From assembly GCA_905178155.1 (NCBI GenBank), contig CAJINV010000017.1, forward strand, positions 1,108,722 to 1,172,721: 64,000 bases of DNA, written 5' to 3'. Of this stretch, positions 53,189-64,000 are shown piece after piece; the first letter of the stretch is position 1; each line of letters begins with the position of its first letter. The translations under genes and the position numbers were made by a program. The notes under the pieces were generated by a model. The model saw only the letters and a list, made by a program, of their open reading frames with translations. It did not search any database and had not been told where the DNA came from. This DNA is from Amoebophrya sp. A120. Lineage: Eukaryota; Sar; Dinophyceae; Syndiniales; Amoebophryaceae.

Positions 53189-56128
53189 TGATAAAGTAGT
53201 GGATTTTCATGCACTTATGGCAGCTGACGCTGACCACGCGAAAAACAAGTCGCTCGACTACTTACTCTTTTTTTCTTCGTCCTCCCCACAGAGCGCAACT
53301 GTGCAGCTTTTCCTTGATCTCGGTAACCGCCTCCATTGCGACCAGTTGAGTTCATGATTGCCTTTCGACGCTTTACTGAAGTTTGGTTTTGAAAGACAAC
53401 TACATCTACAGAAAGAAATACACGAGTTTTATGGGAAAGAACTCTGGTGGAAAATCAAGACAAAATACTTCTTTGGTGGAGGACAAAGATCTAAACGAAC
53501 GACTTGTATGCAGTGCACAAGTGGACCAGACGAAGAAATACCAATAAGAAAAGTCCAAAATAGTGTATCGTGTCAGGTTCATCTTACACGGCCTTGTGCG
53601 TGATTGTCTCAATTTGATGCCACTGCTACACAAGCCCAAGCGTGAGGATGAGCCACTTGATGTTTTAGTAGCCAGCACAGCTGGAGCCTACGAGTCATGT
53701 CGTCTGAATAGAGTTAGTTGTACTTACCAGCTACAGAAAAAAAATCGGTTGTCCCTCCGTCACATGATTGATGTCATTCGATTCTGGATTCGGTTCGTCC
53801 AGCGTGAAATCGCCGTATTTGTAGCCGTTCTTAGAAGTGGAAGTGCAGCACCGATCTCGTACCACATCGTTCTGTCACTTTTTACGAAAAACTCTCGGTT
53901 TAGAGAGCAGCCTATTCCTCGTGGTATGTTTCTTTCTCGTCCTCTCACGTAAGTACTATATTCTCGAAAGCGTCTTCGTCGGCCTGCGTTCTTTGCGTAC
54001 CAGTGGCGAGCAGTAGCAGAAGTGACCCAGGCAGCTGCTAGTGCTAAATGAAAAATGAGGCGACCTTCACAATTCGACGCTTTGGCTACCCGTGTTTAGT
54101 TGTAGGACTGCCGTCTGATACTTGAACTGAATACCAACCGACAATACTAGTGAAGTAGAAAGCCTTTGCCTGCATTCCCACAGCCTCCAACTAAAAACCT
54201 CTTTTAAACACCCCCCCCACAAACGTAATCAACGAAGTCGAAGGCTAGAAATAACTAGGCTTTTTCCGACTGAAAAGATAAAGAATACGATAAAGCCCCA
54301 AGCTTGATAGAGTTACACTATCATGCGCATTTTTTTTTTTGTTTTCGTTTTCATCTCAAATTAAAATTAATTAGATATAGCCGTGACACGTGTAGAGAGT
54401 GTCTTGCAACGAACTGACAGACACAATCAAATACGCTCCCAAGGAGCATGCAACTCCGCGTAGACGCGGCATTGAAATCCATCTACTTGACTCACGATGT
54501 ACAGATGGAGTTCTTGACCCTGAGCAATCTTGTTTATAGTGCTAAGCACGTATGCCAAAGCCCCCGGTAAGAACTTCAGCATCATACCTCAATCACAATC
54601 CTCGAGTTTGAACTTAAAGCTAAATTTGAAGCAATGTGTGCCTTGCTGTTGCAGTGAAAGTTTAAGACGAAAAGATAGATGATCTTTGACTTGCCTATTG
54701 ATACGCCTTCCGGGACAAGCCGTGCACAGTTTACACGGCCTGGTTGTAAATTTCTGTGTTCAGCAACCTCTCGATCGTTTCAGATCAGAGAACCACGGCC
54801 TGAAGAACACGTTGGGCCAGTCGGTATTCATTGTAACGGGATGGAAGAGAAACCTCTAGGGCTCCAGTAGCTCCTTGTTAATTTTCAACACTTATATGTA
54901 TATGTGCATAGTAGAAACAATACGAATACCGAGCGAAGCATCATGGGCTCCGGCTCAATAAGTAGTTCCTGGTGATCGAGACGAGCGAGCGCCGCCGTCC
55001 TACTGTGAACGCGGCTCAAGATCCAATATGTAGTTTTTTCACTTGGCATCTGCAAATGGATCTGCATGATTATAGCAGGGATTTTTTCTCTTCGTTGGAT
55101 AAGCCACACATGGAAAAAGAATCGGTATTTTGTTCTATTGTGTCAAAGAACGAACAAGCAGGGGGCTTTAAAAGTAAAAGAACTCAACTTGTGACTTGCG
55201 TCAGAAGTCCTCTAGCACCAACGCTCAGCGTCTCCGCCACCTTCCTAGGACGGAATTTTACAAAAACCTGAAAGCGTGTCGTGGCCGTGAACCTCCTCTA
55301 GAGCCAATTTACGTCGACCCCGCCGACTACTTTTATAAATTACACCAATCCTCTCGAAAACCAAGGATAATGATATTAGGAAACTGAAACACAGCAAGAA
55401 GGTTGCTCTCAGAAGATTTTTTGATCTTGAAAGAAGTTGGTCATGATCTGGTGTATCTATCAGTTCTTCGTTGATACTAACCGGAAAAAGAACTACTTAC
55501 GCAAACACCACGAGTAGCTAGAGCTTTATTTACCGTAACAAGGATGTTGATGGTCAGTGTCGGTCTGAGAAACTATCCTGGATCCGGTTCTTTCAATATG
55601 AGTGGGTTGAGACCTAAGATCTCCGCTAGAAACGCTGCCTTCCGACTTGTTCTTTAGCATGGGCTGGGGTACTTGACACATCTCTCATAAGAAGTAATCA
55701 GTATCAGTTCTAACTTAAGTATAAGTTCAACGTCGCCTTTCTTGTGGTCCCTGACATAAATAAAAATCTGCTCCTCTTCACACCCACAGCATGTCGACCA
55801 CAACCTTCCACATTTTCCGTTCGCGAAGATAATTGCCCATTGCCATACCCATATTTCGATTTCCATTGGTTTCGGGTTGAATGACCTAGACCTCCCTTCA
55901 ATTCCAAAACGTATTCCCTACACCCAATTACAGCAAAACCAAAAATTGTAGGAACTACTGAAAAAAGTCTCATTAGATTAATACTTTTCAGCAATTAGAA
56001 CAGTTCCTGCCGCGAGCAGTGTATTTTGCTTGTATGCAGACCGATTTCAGGTAGCAAAAGGAAAGTTGTGGGACCTTTTTTCTTTTCACCGTCGGGCGCT
56101 TATTCTTTAACGCTGAGAGAAAACAAAA
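53189..56128. other. 2.9-kb region without a supported gene
   Basis: Open frames near 53358-53603, 53563-53952 and 55196-55387 exist, but they show no domain, no start context and no splice partner I can support. Possible UTR, decayed gene or intergenic DNA. Confidence 0.4.
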
Positions 56129-57305
56129 ATGGGTTACGGCGAAAAAAGCAAGAAGGAGAAGGCTGCCGATGCAGCGGCTCTCAACGACGCAAAGAAGAAA
56201 CAAGCAGAGGAGGATGTATAGCTATTTTAGATTGCATCTTGACGGACAAGGACAATGTTGTGTCTGTGTGTCGCCTCATCAGTATGGTGATTGAGCATGA
56301 CAGCAAATTCGCACCTTTCTTCTATGAACGCATTGAAAACTTCTATTTTCCCCACTCCTCTATCAGGCTTCCTGGACAGAGACGGATAAGGGCGCCAAGA
56401 AAAAGCTCGACCGAGCTTCTGCCGCGGAGGACAAGGCTGCTGAGGCAGAGAGAAAACGACAGGAGAAAAAGGCACTAGAAGAGGCCGACGCAGCCGCCAG
56501 CGGCGCGATTGCAGAGAAAGCAAATGCCAAGAAGAACAAGCAGGCACCGGGGAAGTTGACACAGGCGCAGATACAACAGAACATGGCCCTGATGGCAGCG
56601 GCAACGGCAGCAAACGTACTTATAGACAGTGGTGTAGTTTGAGGAATGGTGCAACTAGGAATAGCATCGTGTTGGCCTTTTACAGTTTCAACAGCAGTCA
56701 TTCTCATTCAGAAATTGCCTCTGAAGATCTTGGACATTCTTCGAGAAAAAAACTCACTCTTCACCTAAACCCAGGCCGCGCCGAAGAAAACGAAGAAGAC
56801 GGCAACAGTGGATGCGCCAGAGATTTTGCCCAACACAAACCGTGAGAATGACATCTCCGCTTCGAGCGTTGAAGATGCCTTGAAGCAGCTTTCACTGGAG
56901 CCCGGCAAGAAAATGACATTCAAGCAATTTGAGGCCGAAATGGCAGATAAGGTACAGCGAGGCATAGTGTGTTGAACAACATCATATCAGAATGTACCTG
57001 CGGGTGCATTGATTGGCATGCCGAAGCTTGTTGTCCATGCATGGTCCTCGTAATAGTCGAATACAACGTGAAAATGACCTATAAGTTTTTTGTGCATGAT
57101 GTTGATAAAGAACCCTCCAATTATACAGGTCCGTGCGGAGAACCCGGGTCTGAAGCGAAATCAAGTAACCGACAAAGTTTGGAAACTTTGGGAACGCTGT
57201 ATCGAAGGGAGAGACGTTTGCGCCGCAGAAGTGAATTTGAATTTGTCATGTTCGTTGTTCTCGAAAACGAAGAGGAAAAGCGAATACGTGGTGACAGAAT
57301 GCTAA
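56129..57305 (+). CDS. CCDC124/Lso2-like ribosome-associated protein
   Basis: Four exons (56129-56215, 56367-56615, 56775-56951, 57129-57305) are all phase 0 with GT-AG borders, giving 229 residues. The N-terminus is a Lys/Ala/Glu-rich coiled coil (KKEKAADAAALNDAKKKQ, AEAERKRQEKKALEEAD). The C-terminal domain is diagnostic: SVEDALKQLSL, then FKQFEAEMADKVRAENPGLK and QVTDKVWKLWERC, matching the CCDC124 block that ends in an LWKEWxRSP-like segment. Family members bind ribosomes, notably idle or recovering 80S, in the cytosol. The extreme C-terminus after KLWER departs from the usual RSPxNP ending and may reflect an unspliced intron. Confidence 0.85.
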
Positions 57306-58881
57306 GCCTTGCAGCTGCAGCAATATGAGACGTAAACGTAAACTCGTGCAGCTGAAAGATACAGCGGGGCTATCAAGGACCACCCTGCATGACATTGACT
57401 AATTCCGATTCTTCACTTCTTATGCGTAGGCAATTTTCAGCTTGATATCTTCCCCGGTGAATCCGAAAAACATCCCGGCAGAAGCCTGAAGGATTTTTCG
57501 CAGCCTAGATGAAAAACAAGACACAGTAAATCGTCGTGTGTGCGGCCGTCAAGGAGCTGTAGTTCGACAAGTAGAATGTATGTAGTTTCACCCCGACGGA
57601 CGTCGACGAGTCGCAGCAGAAGATAAAACGAAACGTACGCCGCTTCAAACGAGCTGAATGTGGTAAAGCTGTACCGGCTGTACCAGAGGAGCTTCCGAAG
57701 AGCCAGCGCGACGCATGTGGGCACCTTCATGGTGCACAAAGCCAACAATTCAAATAGAGAACACGACTCTCACTCACAAGGTGAAGAATGTTGGCAATCA
57801 CACAGAAATGCTCACTTCATCACCATGACAAGAAACAAAACAACGCAATGAATCATAAGTATCACACAACACGAATAAATGTACGCTATTTTTTTATGAA
57901 GATGAAGACACTCTACTACACTCAGAATTTCCATGGAAATACCGCCAAGCACGCACCAAAACGACATAAGAATTGCTTCTCACTGCTGTGTAGAAATTGC
58001 TGTTGCAGGAAGGAGTATCTCTTGGACCCCTGTCCCGCGCTCGTGGACAAGAAGTAGTCCCCTCAAGAAATGAATCGCTCACGAGTGAGGTGCTGCATCT
58101 GATGTCATAGCAACAGAGGACATTGTGATCAAGAACGCAGCTATGTTTACCACGACCCAGCACAGAGAGGTGCAGCGAAAATGCCAAGCAATGTGAATCG
58201 AGTTATCCTGCAATGTACCGCAGCTCTTGGCAGCAGGAGCTGGCAGTGTTTTGTTCACGTGCGACGTCGTGTTCTTCCCAACTCTCTTGCGTTGTTGGCC
58301 ACTGTGCACGTTGTTCTACGCGAAATCTGGATGAGATAAAAAGCGTGCGAGCGGAGACGGTGTTTTTTGTCCTTGAGAAGTGCACTCTTCTTTTTGTGTG
58401 AGAGATGCGTAAAAACGTGGTGCGGACGGAGTGCAAGTGCTTCGTCTTTCTTGTGCTGCAGCCCCAGAATCCCTCCTGCACGAAGAGCAGTAAAAAATCT
58501 TTTTTTCCATACGCACGCTAGGTAGCTTAGGGGAAGACGGACAAAAATGTACGTAAAGGAAGCGCCAGGACTTTTCTCGTGCGTTTTTTTGCCGGCACCA
58601 CCGGGAGTCGCGGGATATCTGCCCGATCGCTTGCCTTCGGACCTTTCGTAGCTGGACGACGTGCATCTTGTCCTGCAAATAAACAACTTTTCGCACGAAA
58701 TTGTTTCATCGACCAGACGCCAGGAGAAGTACTGGTCTGTTTCTGCACGGCCTGACTACTTGTGCTTCCTAATCCTAAGTGGAAGAAAGGGAACAAGATC
58801 TCGTACCGGTACTATCATCTCTCTGATTGAACATCGCTGTAAAGGAGTACGAGGTGGAATCCAAAGCAGAAGACCCTCAAC
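57306..58881. other. 1.6-kb region without a firmly supported gene
   Basis: Two fragments look exon-like but cannot be joined with confidence: 57627-57750 (plus, NVVKLYRLYQRSFRRAS, with an LYR-like triad) and 58013-58057 (plus, after a TTGCAG acceptor, KEYLLDPCPALVDKK then stop). A small mitochondrial-type gene is possible. Confidence 0.35.
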
Positions 58882-61037
58882 ATGCGGCCGGCGGACTTGA
58901 AGGCTGACGTCGCACCGGGGACGTTGTTTCTGCTTTTCCTCGTGGCGTCGCTTGTGTACTACAATTTGGTCGGCCTCATCATCTCGCTCGGGTACTACGA
59001 CGAGCCGATAGTCGCCCTGATTCTGGTCGCGTTGGTCACCGGTTCCGCACTTCTCCCGGCATTTTTCCCAGTGGTGTTTCCGCTCCCGGCATTGAATGGA
59101 GTTTTCACTCTCATCGAAAACCGGCTTGTGGTATATCAACCCTATTGGAGAAGGAGAGCGTGAGCACCATCAGTTTCTTGCTCATGTCTGCGCCAAAAAT
59201 GAGAATGAATCAAAACAGATGAAGAAAGTGAGGCTCTTTATCGTCCAAAACATGGCACACATCACAACAGCCGGGCCGGCAGAACCTCGGTATCGACCCG
59301 CAGTGTCTGAAAAAAGCGAACCGCCGCCTTCTCCACGTCGTTTTCACCGACCTGGCTGCGTCGTCGTTCCTCTTTTGCGCGGTGGGTTTGGTGAACCATT
59401 TATCGCTGTATCAGCGGTTTGGCTCGATCATGATGCCGGACCGAACCAGTTACGTTGACGTCGATCCGCGCACGGCCTCGCAACTCTGGGCCGACGCCGG
59501 GAAACTGCAGTTTAGAGAAGGTGCTTGAGCATGCTTGTCAAGTTGCAGTTGCTCGATGACTCTAGAGAAGTACTGCCTCACATGGTGCAGCAACTTATGT
59601 TTATCAAAATGACAAACAGGGTCTCGCGTCGACGGTTCTCGTGCGATCGCGTATCAACCAATCGGCGAACCTTCTACCTACTGCGTCGCCCCAGTGCAAT
59701 ATCAGGTGTAAAAATGAAAACTGGCAGGTTTGCATTCGGAGGTCCCCGCCCATGCACATGCTTCCTTTGCTCCCCGTCCCCGTAATTATTGGGATGCATA
59801 GGAGCAGTGCTGCTTACCGAAGAGTGTTGCTCTCGCACGGGAGTCAACAACTGCTAAGTAATATATAGCATGGAGGTGTTATCGGGAAATCAATGCAGTT
59901 TGTACCACGGGAACAGGACGGCCACACGGGCTATTCCTATTGAAACGATGTCTACTTTTTTACACGTGATACGGAATTTCAAAGTGTGGAGCCCACCGCA
60001 AAAGTGGAATACTGGGCGGTTGGAGTGGACTGCTGCAAAAGCGCCAACGTCTTCTCCTGCGAGGACAGTAGCCTGTTTGACGCAAAATCGGCCTACGTGT
60101 TACAACCGTTTCACTACATGGACAACATTCTGTTCCGCGCGCCGCCCATTCGCAAGTACGACCGCTTCCTCGAAGCCGTAAAAATGTCCGAGCTGAAATT
60201 CGTATCAGCTTGAGAAAATTTCCTACACGTACGTGACGAGTTATAGTGATTTCTTGTTGTAAGCAGGATAAGCAAAAGGAACGCGACGTGTTATCGATCC
60301 TGCCTTGTCCCGCCTGATTACAATGCGTATGCCTTGTTACCAGCATATTGCTGCTGCATGATCAACCACTTGGACTTGGACTCTGTCTTGAAGTTTTCGT
60401 GTTGTCCGTAGTTGATAGTGCATTCATTCACGTTTCCACTTCCGTGTAGTCGTCTTTTTCACGTGCATACCCCGGCCTAACCTCCAGCGACACGCCCCTG
60501 TTGCTCCGGTGGAAGAAAGACCCTGACGAAATCGAAAACGAGTTGGCCAGCGCGCGCACGTTCACGAACATTATGCAAGAAGTAATGGTGATCGTGCTGG
60601 CACTCGCAGTGGCCTGCTACTGTGCCATGGCCAAGGCACCGAGGATATACCAAGACTTCCTCGACGAAGACTACATCTTCTGGCCAGGAGGTAACTTTTT
60701 TTTTATACTTCGTTCGTCGAGTGTGTAGTTGATTCTATTAGGTGGAGGTGAAGCATCAAGTAAAGTCCTTAAATATTCGTTCCTGGTGATGTGTTGTGGC
60801 TAGTAGCAAAACTTTTATATCGCCGGCACCTCCTGCGAAATGTCAATTAACACTCGAGCGCGCTTGTTCTTATGCTACTTCCGTCTAAATTTATCAGGTA
60901 GCAAAAAGCCGAAGTCGTCAACCGCGCTCGACGCCACTATGATGCAAGGAGCCGGAGGCCAACTTGATGCCACGCTGCTGAACACTATGGAAATGAAAAG
61001 CGCTGGTGATACAAAACCGATTCAGATTGTGAAATAG
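58882..61037 (+). CDS. Polytopic membrane protein with Cys-containing loop, six exons
   Basis: Exons 58882-59130, 59271-59520, 59620-59699, 59977-60202, 60475-60690 and 60898-61037 sum to 1,161 nt and encode 386 residues in one frame. The N-terminal third is hydrophobic, with about three helices (FLLFLVASLVYYNLVGLII, VALILVALVTGSALLP). A helix lies in HVVFTDLAASSFLFCAVGLV. A probably extracytosolic loop carries paired cysteines (TYCVAPVQ, VGVDCCKSANVFSCED). A final helix is VMVIVLALAVACYCAMA, followed by a Ser/Thr/Met-rich tail. I know no named family. The introns at 59700 and 60203 are introners. Confidence 0.65.
59700..59971. mobile_element. Introner, family B, in the membrane-protein gene
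   Basis: The left TIR starts TATCAGGTGTAAAAATG and the right end is CTTTTTTACACGTGATA. Flanks are TGCAA/CGGAA. Removal plus 5 bp gives APVQFQSVEPTAK in frame. Confidence 0.75.
60203..60469. mobile_element. Introner in the membrane-protein gene
   Basis: It starts TATCAGCTTGAGAAAATTTC; the right end, reversed, starts TATGCACGTGAAAAAG, and CTACACG is shared in inverted orientation. The TSD has decayed. Removal plus 5 bp gives LKFGLTSSDTPLLL. A canonical acceptor (CCTCCAG) a few bases downstream is an alternative. Confidence 0.55.
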
Positions 61038-61842
61038 GTGGTAAAGAAGTGATCCCAGCAAGCGCTTTCCATTTCCACAAACCACCGCAGTTCCATAGGC
61101 GCGGGGAGGCCGCCGGGAACCGACGCGTCGCTGTTCACGGGTAGGCAGACAGGAGGTAATAGTCCGAATGCGCCACCCGCGAGACCTTCTGGAGGTAGAG
61201 CAGCGCGACAGCAGGCCAGTATGGTGAGTAGTGGGGGCGGCGGGCCGGGTTGAGAAAGTCCAGACAAGGACGGGCACTGTTGTAGTAGCACGACCAGGAG
61301 CAGCTGCGTCAGTGTGTGATGCATAGTGCGGTTAGTAGTTGTACCTAGCACTACTACATCTGGCTTTGTAGGTACAGGTTGCTCGACAGAATCAGGGACA
61401 GGGTGGGGCCGTGGTGGCCGCGTGGTTCTAAACACTACGTTGTCCTTGTCGCTGAAGATTGCGTGATCATCCTCTCGATTTGTCCTCCAGAAGGCGAGCA
61501 CAGTAATTTAAATTTTCAGATTACTTCTGACTTTCGCGTTCACCTGGGACGAGGTCGCGTGTTCAGTTTGGCCTGTGTCGCTGTTGTTGAGCGCGTGGAT
61601 CCTCGGTGCCAGTCCTGGAAAGGCTACAGAATCTTCACACTTTTGGCCGCAATCGGATTCGGCGATAAAGGGTCAGTGTGGTCGTGGGATCCTGCAAGCC
61701 AAAGAGTGAACATCCTAATGTCCTCCAAATTCCTTCTTCCATAATCGCTCGAAGCCTTGCTGGAAAACAAACAATCACAAAACATGCACATCAAAGAATT
61801 AGAGACAAAACCGATAGAGCTACGGTTCCAATAAAAATAACC
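61038..61842. other. Intergenic, no supported gene
   Basis: A 159-codon minus-strand frame (61022-61501) overlaps the end of the previous gene and has a proline-rich, low-complexity translation. I do not accept it as a gene. Confidence 0.4.
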
Positions 61843-62064
61843 ATGTCCATCACCGTCGGGCGGCCTCCGCCTTCCTCGGAGGCTGCTGGGGAGCAAGACG
61901 CCGGCAACAAGAAAACCGGCAAGGCGCTGAGAGAACTGAAGGAAGTGACGGTGTTTTTCCTCTTGGCCGTGGCGTTTGCGTACTTCCTCCCCCCGGCAGC
62001 GAGTCTAGTCGGCGTTGTGCTCTTGTTTGCGTTCTTCGGACTCGTTTCGGAGACGTTTTTCTGA
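61843..62064 (+). CDS. Small two-helix membrane protein, 73 residues
   Basis: The single frame starts MSITVGRPPPSSEAAGEQ. A hydrophilic N-terminus is followed by two adjacent hydrophobic segments (VTVFFLLAVAFAYFLP, LVGVVLLFAFFGLVSE). It probably forms a helical hairpin in a membrane. No family recognised. It may be complete or only the first exon of a longer gene. Confidence 0.45.
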   Translation: MSITVGRPPPSSEAAGEQDAGNKKTGKALRELKEVTVFFLLAVAFAYFLPPAASLVGVVLLFAFFGLVSETFF

Positions 62065-62800
62065 CGATTGTTGTTGACAACATCCTATTTTTCGGAATCG
62101 GACCCAGATCTTCGTCTTCCTTCCATGAAGATTCTTTCAATCTACTTCCTCTACGGAGATGGACATTGCAAACCGTAGAACGGCCACCTCCCTTTGGATT
62201 TGCAAAATCTAAGAGCGCCATCGAAGTGAGCCCTTTGTTGTCTCCGCAAGGACCGAAGTGTCAACATCGTGAGAAAGTTGTGTTTTCCGTGTCTACTTTG
62301 TCTATCGGTACCGGTGTGCAACGTTCAAGAGTCATGCAGAAGTCGAAACAAACTATTCGGTCGCAAAGTAAGCACTTAAACAGCATGAAGACGACGCTCT
62401 GGTGGAGGTCCTTCTACTCGGTCTTTTGTAGATAGAAGCACTCTAGTATGTACCTTTGTCCTCCTCGGTCGTGGCTTGGTATTCTCCACCTCGGTTGCTT
62501 TCGGTCGATGATATCAACCTTTCCCGTAAAGATGTAGAGTCGGTCGTTCTTTATGTTAACATGTATTCTCGTTCTCTTGATAGCAAAAGCAATATCCGAC
62601 CACACGCACGAACAGGATCCGGAAGGAAGTAAACCCTTTAAAGTTTGTCAACCGCTGCAAACGGCAAGAAGAAAAAGTAACACTGTAAGCCTGAGAGGCA
62701 GAACAACTTACTACATCAACTATCTTGTTGTAACGAACAGCAAAAGTAGGACGAGCTGCAGTTCCCACTGAAGACAAAAAAGGCTGAACAAAAAAAAGGT
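62065..62800. other. Intergenic, no supported gene
   Basis: Short frames only. One near 62553 begins with a hydrophobic run but lacks context. The spacer includes the leader of the next small gene. Confidence 0.4.
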
Positions 62801-63175
62801 ATGTCGGGTGGACACGGTGCAGCCCCGGCAGCGCCGGCAAAGCCGAAGAAGACCATTGCGGGTTTGTCCAAAAAGGTTCCGTACAATGTCGCCCGCTGGC
62901 TTAAACCGGACCTGGTTTCAGGTACAGTGCTATGAAGTCTAACCGGTGAAGATGCTCGTGCATGTAAGATTGAAACATCATTTGTACTTTTCTTTTTCAT
63001 GATGCCTGATTAATTATCGTAATCTTGATTATCGTAATCGATTTCATCACCCTGATCAACCCTTTATCACATTACAGCGGAGCCAAACGTGGCGGAGACT
63101 CCGTTCTTGCAAAAGGCCGGAAAGCGGCCGAAAATCGTTATCAAAACGCATATGGAGCGCGTCTATGTGCCGTAA
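62801..63175 (+). CDS. Small basic protein, 72 residues, two exons
   Basis: Exons 62801-62921 and 63078-63175 join in phase 1 across a GT-AG intron (TCAG|GTACAG ... TTACAG|CGG). The translation starts MSGGHGAAPAAPAKPKKT, continues SKKVPYNVARWLKPDL, and ends RPKIVIKTHMERVYVP. It is basic, soluble and Pro/Ala-rich at its start. Size and composition would suit a small ribosomal or respiratory-complex subunit, but I recognise no family. Confidence 0.55.
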
Positions 63176-64000
63176 GCGGACATGAAATCGAAGCGCACCG
63201 GAGAAGAGCGCTTCATGCTCGGAGCAGTGCGTCACACTTTGATACGTCGCAGTGCTGTTCAGCATTCATGATATTTTTCATATATCTACTTCATGCTCCG
63301 GCTTTCTGTAACACTACCACCAAGTTGGATAAATTTTGCCGTTCGTTGTATCCCAATTCATTCACTCTTCGCATTTCTTGCCGACGCAGGACGTCGGGCC
63401 CAACTTCCAATAAACGTACATTCATAGACGAGTGATCTTTTGTTAAGTAGTACTTTTGACATGCTCGTCTCAGTGTCACCAAGCTGAAGGCAAATCGACT
63501 ACGTATTAAGAGTAACAACAGCGAACATGCAGGTGCTAAAGCTAATCTTACAAGCCACCGAAAAAAATATCATAGTGGAGCAGGGGCGGCGGCGGGTCCG
63601 ACGATCATAAGATGCAAACCTGGACGTGGATGAAGTGTTCCTCGCAAGAACGACGGAAAGATCAAGAGCAGTCACTTCTTAATCTTATCGAGTTTCACTT
63701 TCATCTCCCACCAGAAACGCAGCTACATCGCGTCTCTCTATTTTCGTCGTTTTCTCGTTTGACGACTTTCGGTGTGGCGTAACAAACAAACTCATATGTC
63801 GTTCCTCGGTAACCAAATGAAGTGACAGATGCTACACGGAATAGCCCTCGGTTGGAACAGGCAGCACAGGAATTGCATCGGTTATTCGTAAAAAAAGAGC
63901 AAGAGCAGCGTCTTCGGATTCGGTATGGAAATCGCATGAAGAGCACCGTGCTGGGACAGCAAGCGGTCCCTATTTATCGGTTTTCGACTCTAACTTCTAC
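63176..64000. other. Window end, no supported gene
   Basis: Short frames on both strands without recognisable content. A gene starting beyond the window cannot be excluded. Confidence 0.4.

Noticed and set aside
53358-53952. Possible gene after the kinase-like gene
   Set aside because: Two overlapping frames lack a convincing start, domain or splice partner. Composition fits UTR or decayed sequence equally well.
61022-61501. 159-codon minus-strand frame
   Set aside because: It overlaps the last exon of the membrane-protein gene, has no domain or splice support, and is proline/leucine-rich by composition.
1-64000. Dinoflagellate spliced-leader or other trans-splicing leader gene
   Set aside because: I looked for the conserved leader core and did not see it. 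Its absence in 64 kb says little about the organism.

Overview
The window looks like nuclear DNA of a eukaryote with very intron-dense genes, most probably an alveolate. A syndinian dinoflagellate of the Amoebophrya type is my best guess. This rests on the dense introns that carry terminal inverted repeats and short target duplications (introner-like elements), on many splice borders that cannot be GT-AG, and on large lineage-specific secreted or membrane proteins. The species is inference. I saw no dinoflagellate spliced-leader sequence and no bacterial operon signals.

Layout. 0.1-1.2 kb: a two-exon secreted Cys-rich protein. 1.8-3.5 kb: a five-exon divergent mitochondrial-carrier-like protein. 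4.7-41.2 kb: one giant gene that I reconstruct as 37 exons, 13,392 coding nt and 4,463 residues (signal peptide, Cys-rich ectodomain, many membrane helices, C-terminal MORN-like repeats). 43.3-47.6 kb: an FtsH-type AAA+ protein with no visible HEXXH. 48.2-50.2 kb: a METTL13-like methyltransferase. 50.9-53.2 kb: a divergent adenylate-kinase-like P-loop protein. 56.1-57.3 kb: a CCDC124/Lso2-like ribosome-associated factor. 58.9-61.0 kb: a polytopic membrane protein. 61.8-63.2 kb: two very small genes. The remainder is intergenic.

The main discovery is in the introns. 25 of the 36 introns of the giant gene, and at least eleven in other genes, behave as DNA transposons. Most have TIRs beginning TAT and ending ATA and a 5-bp target-site duplication (TSD). 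Removing the element plus one TSD copy restores the reading frame in every case in the giant gene. At least three TIR families recur.

One of these introners (15492-29639) has itself been invaded by a 13.85-kb element (15722-29569). It has about 80-bp TIRs and an 8-bp TSD, ACAAATGT. A related introner at 31.6 kb preserves the uninterrupted site. This large element carries three minus-strand, intron-containing genes of unknown function (18.0-27.7 kb), a CACATCGC-rich repeat region, and a terminal zone of palindromes plus three 239-bp tandem units with tRNA-like segments. No transposase, integrase, reverse transcriptase or polymerase is recognisable in it. The three genes and the repeat zones therefore sit nested and antisense inside a single host intron.
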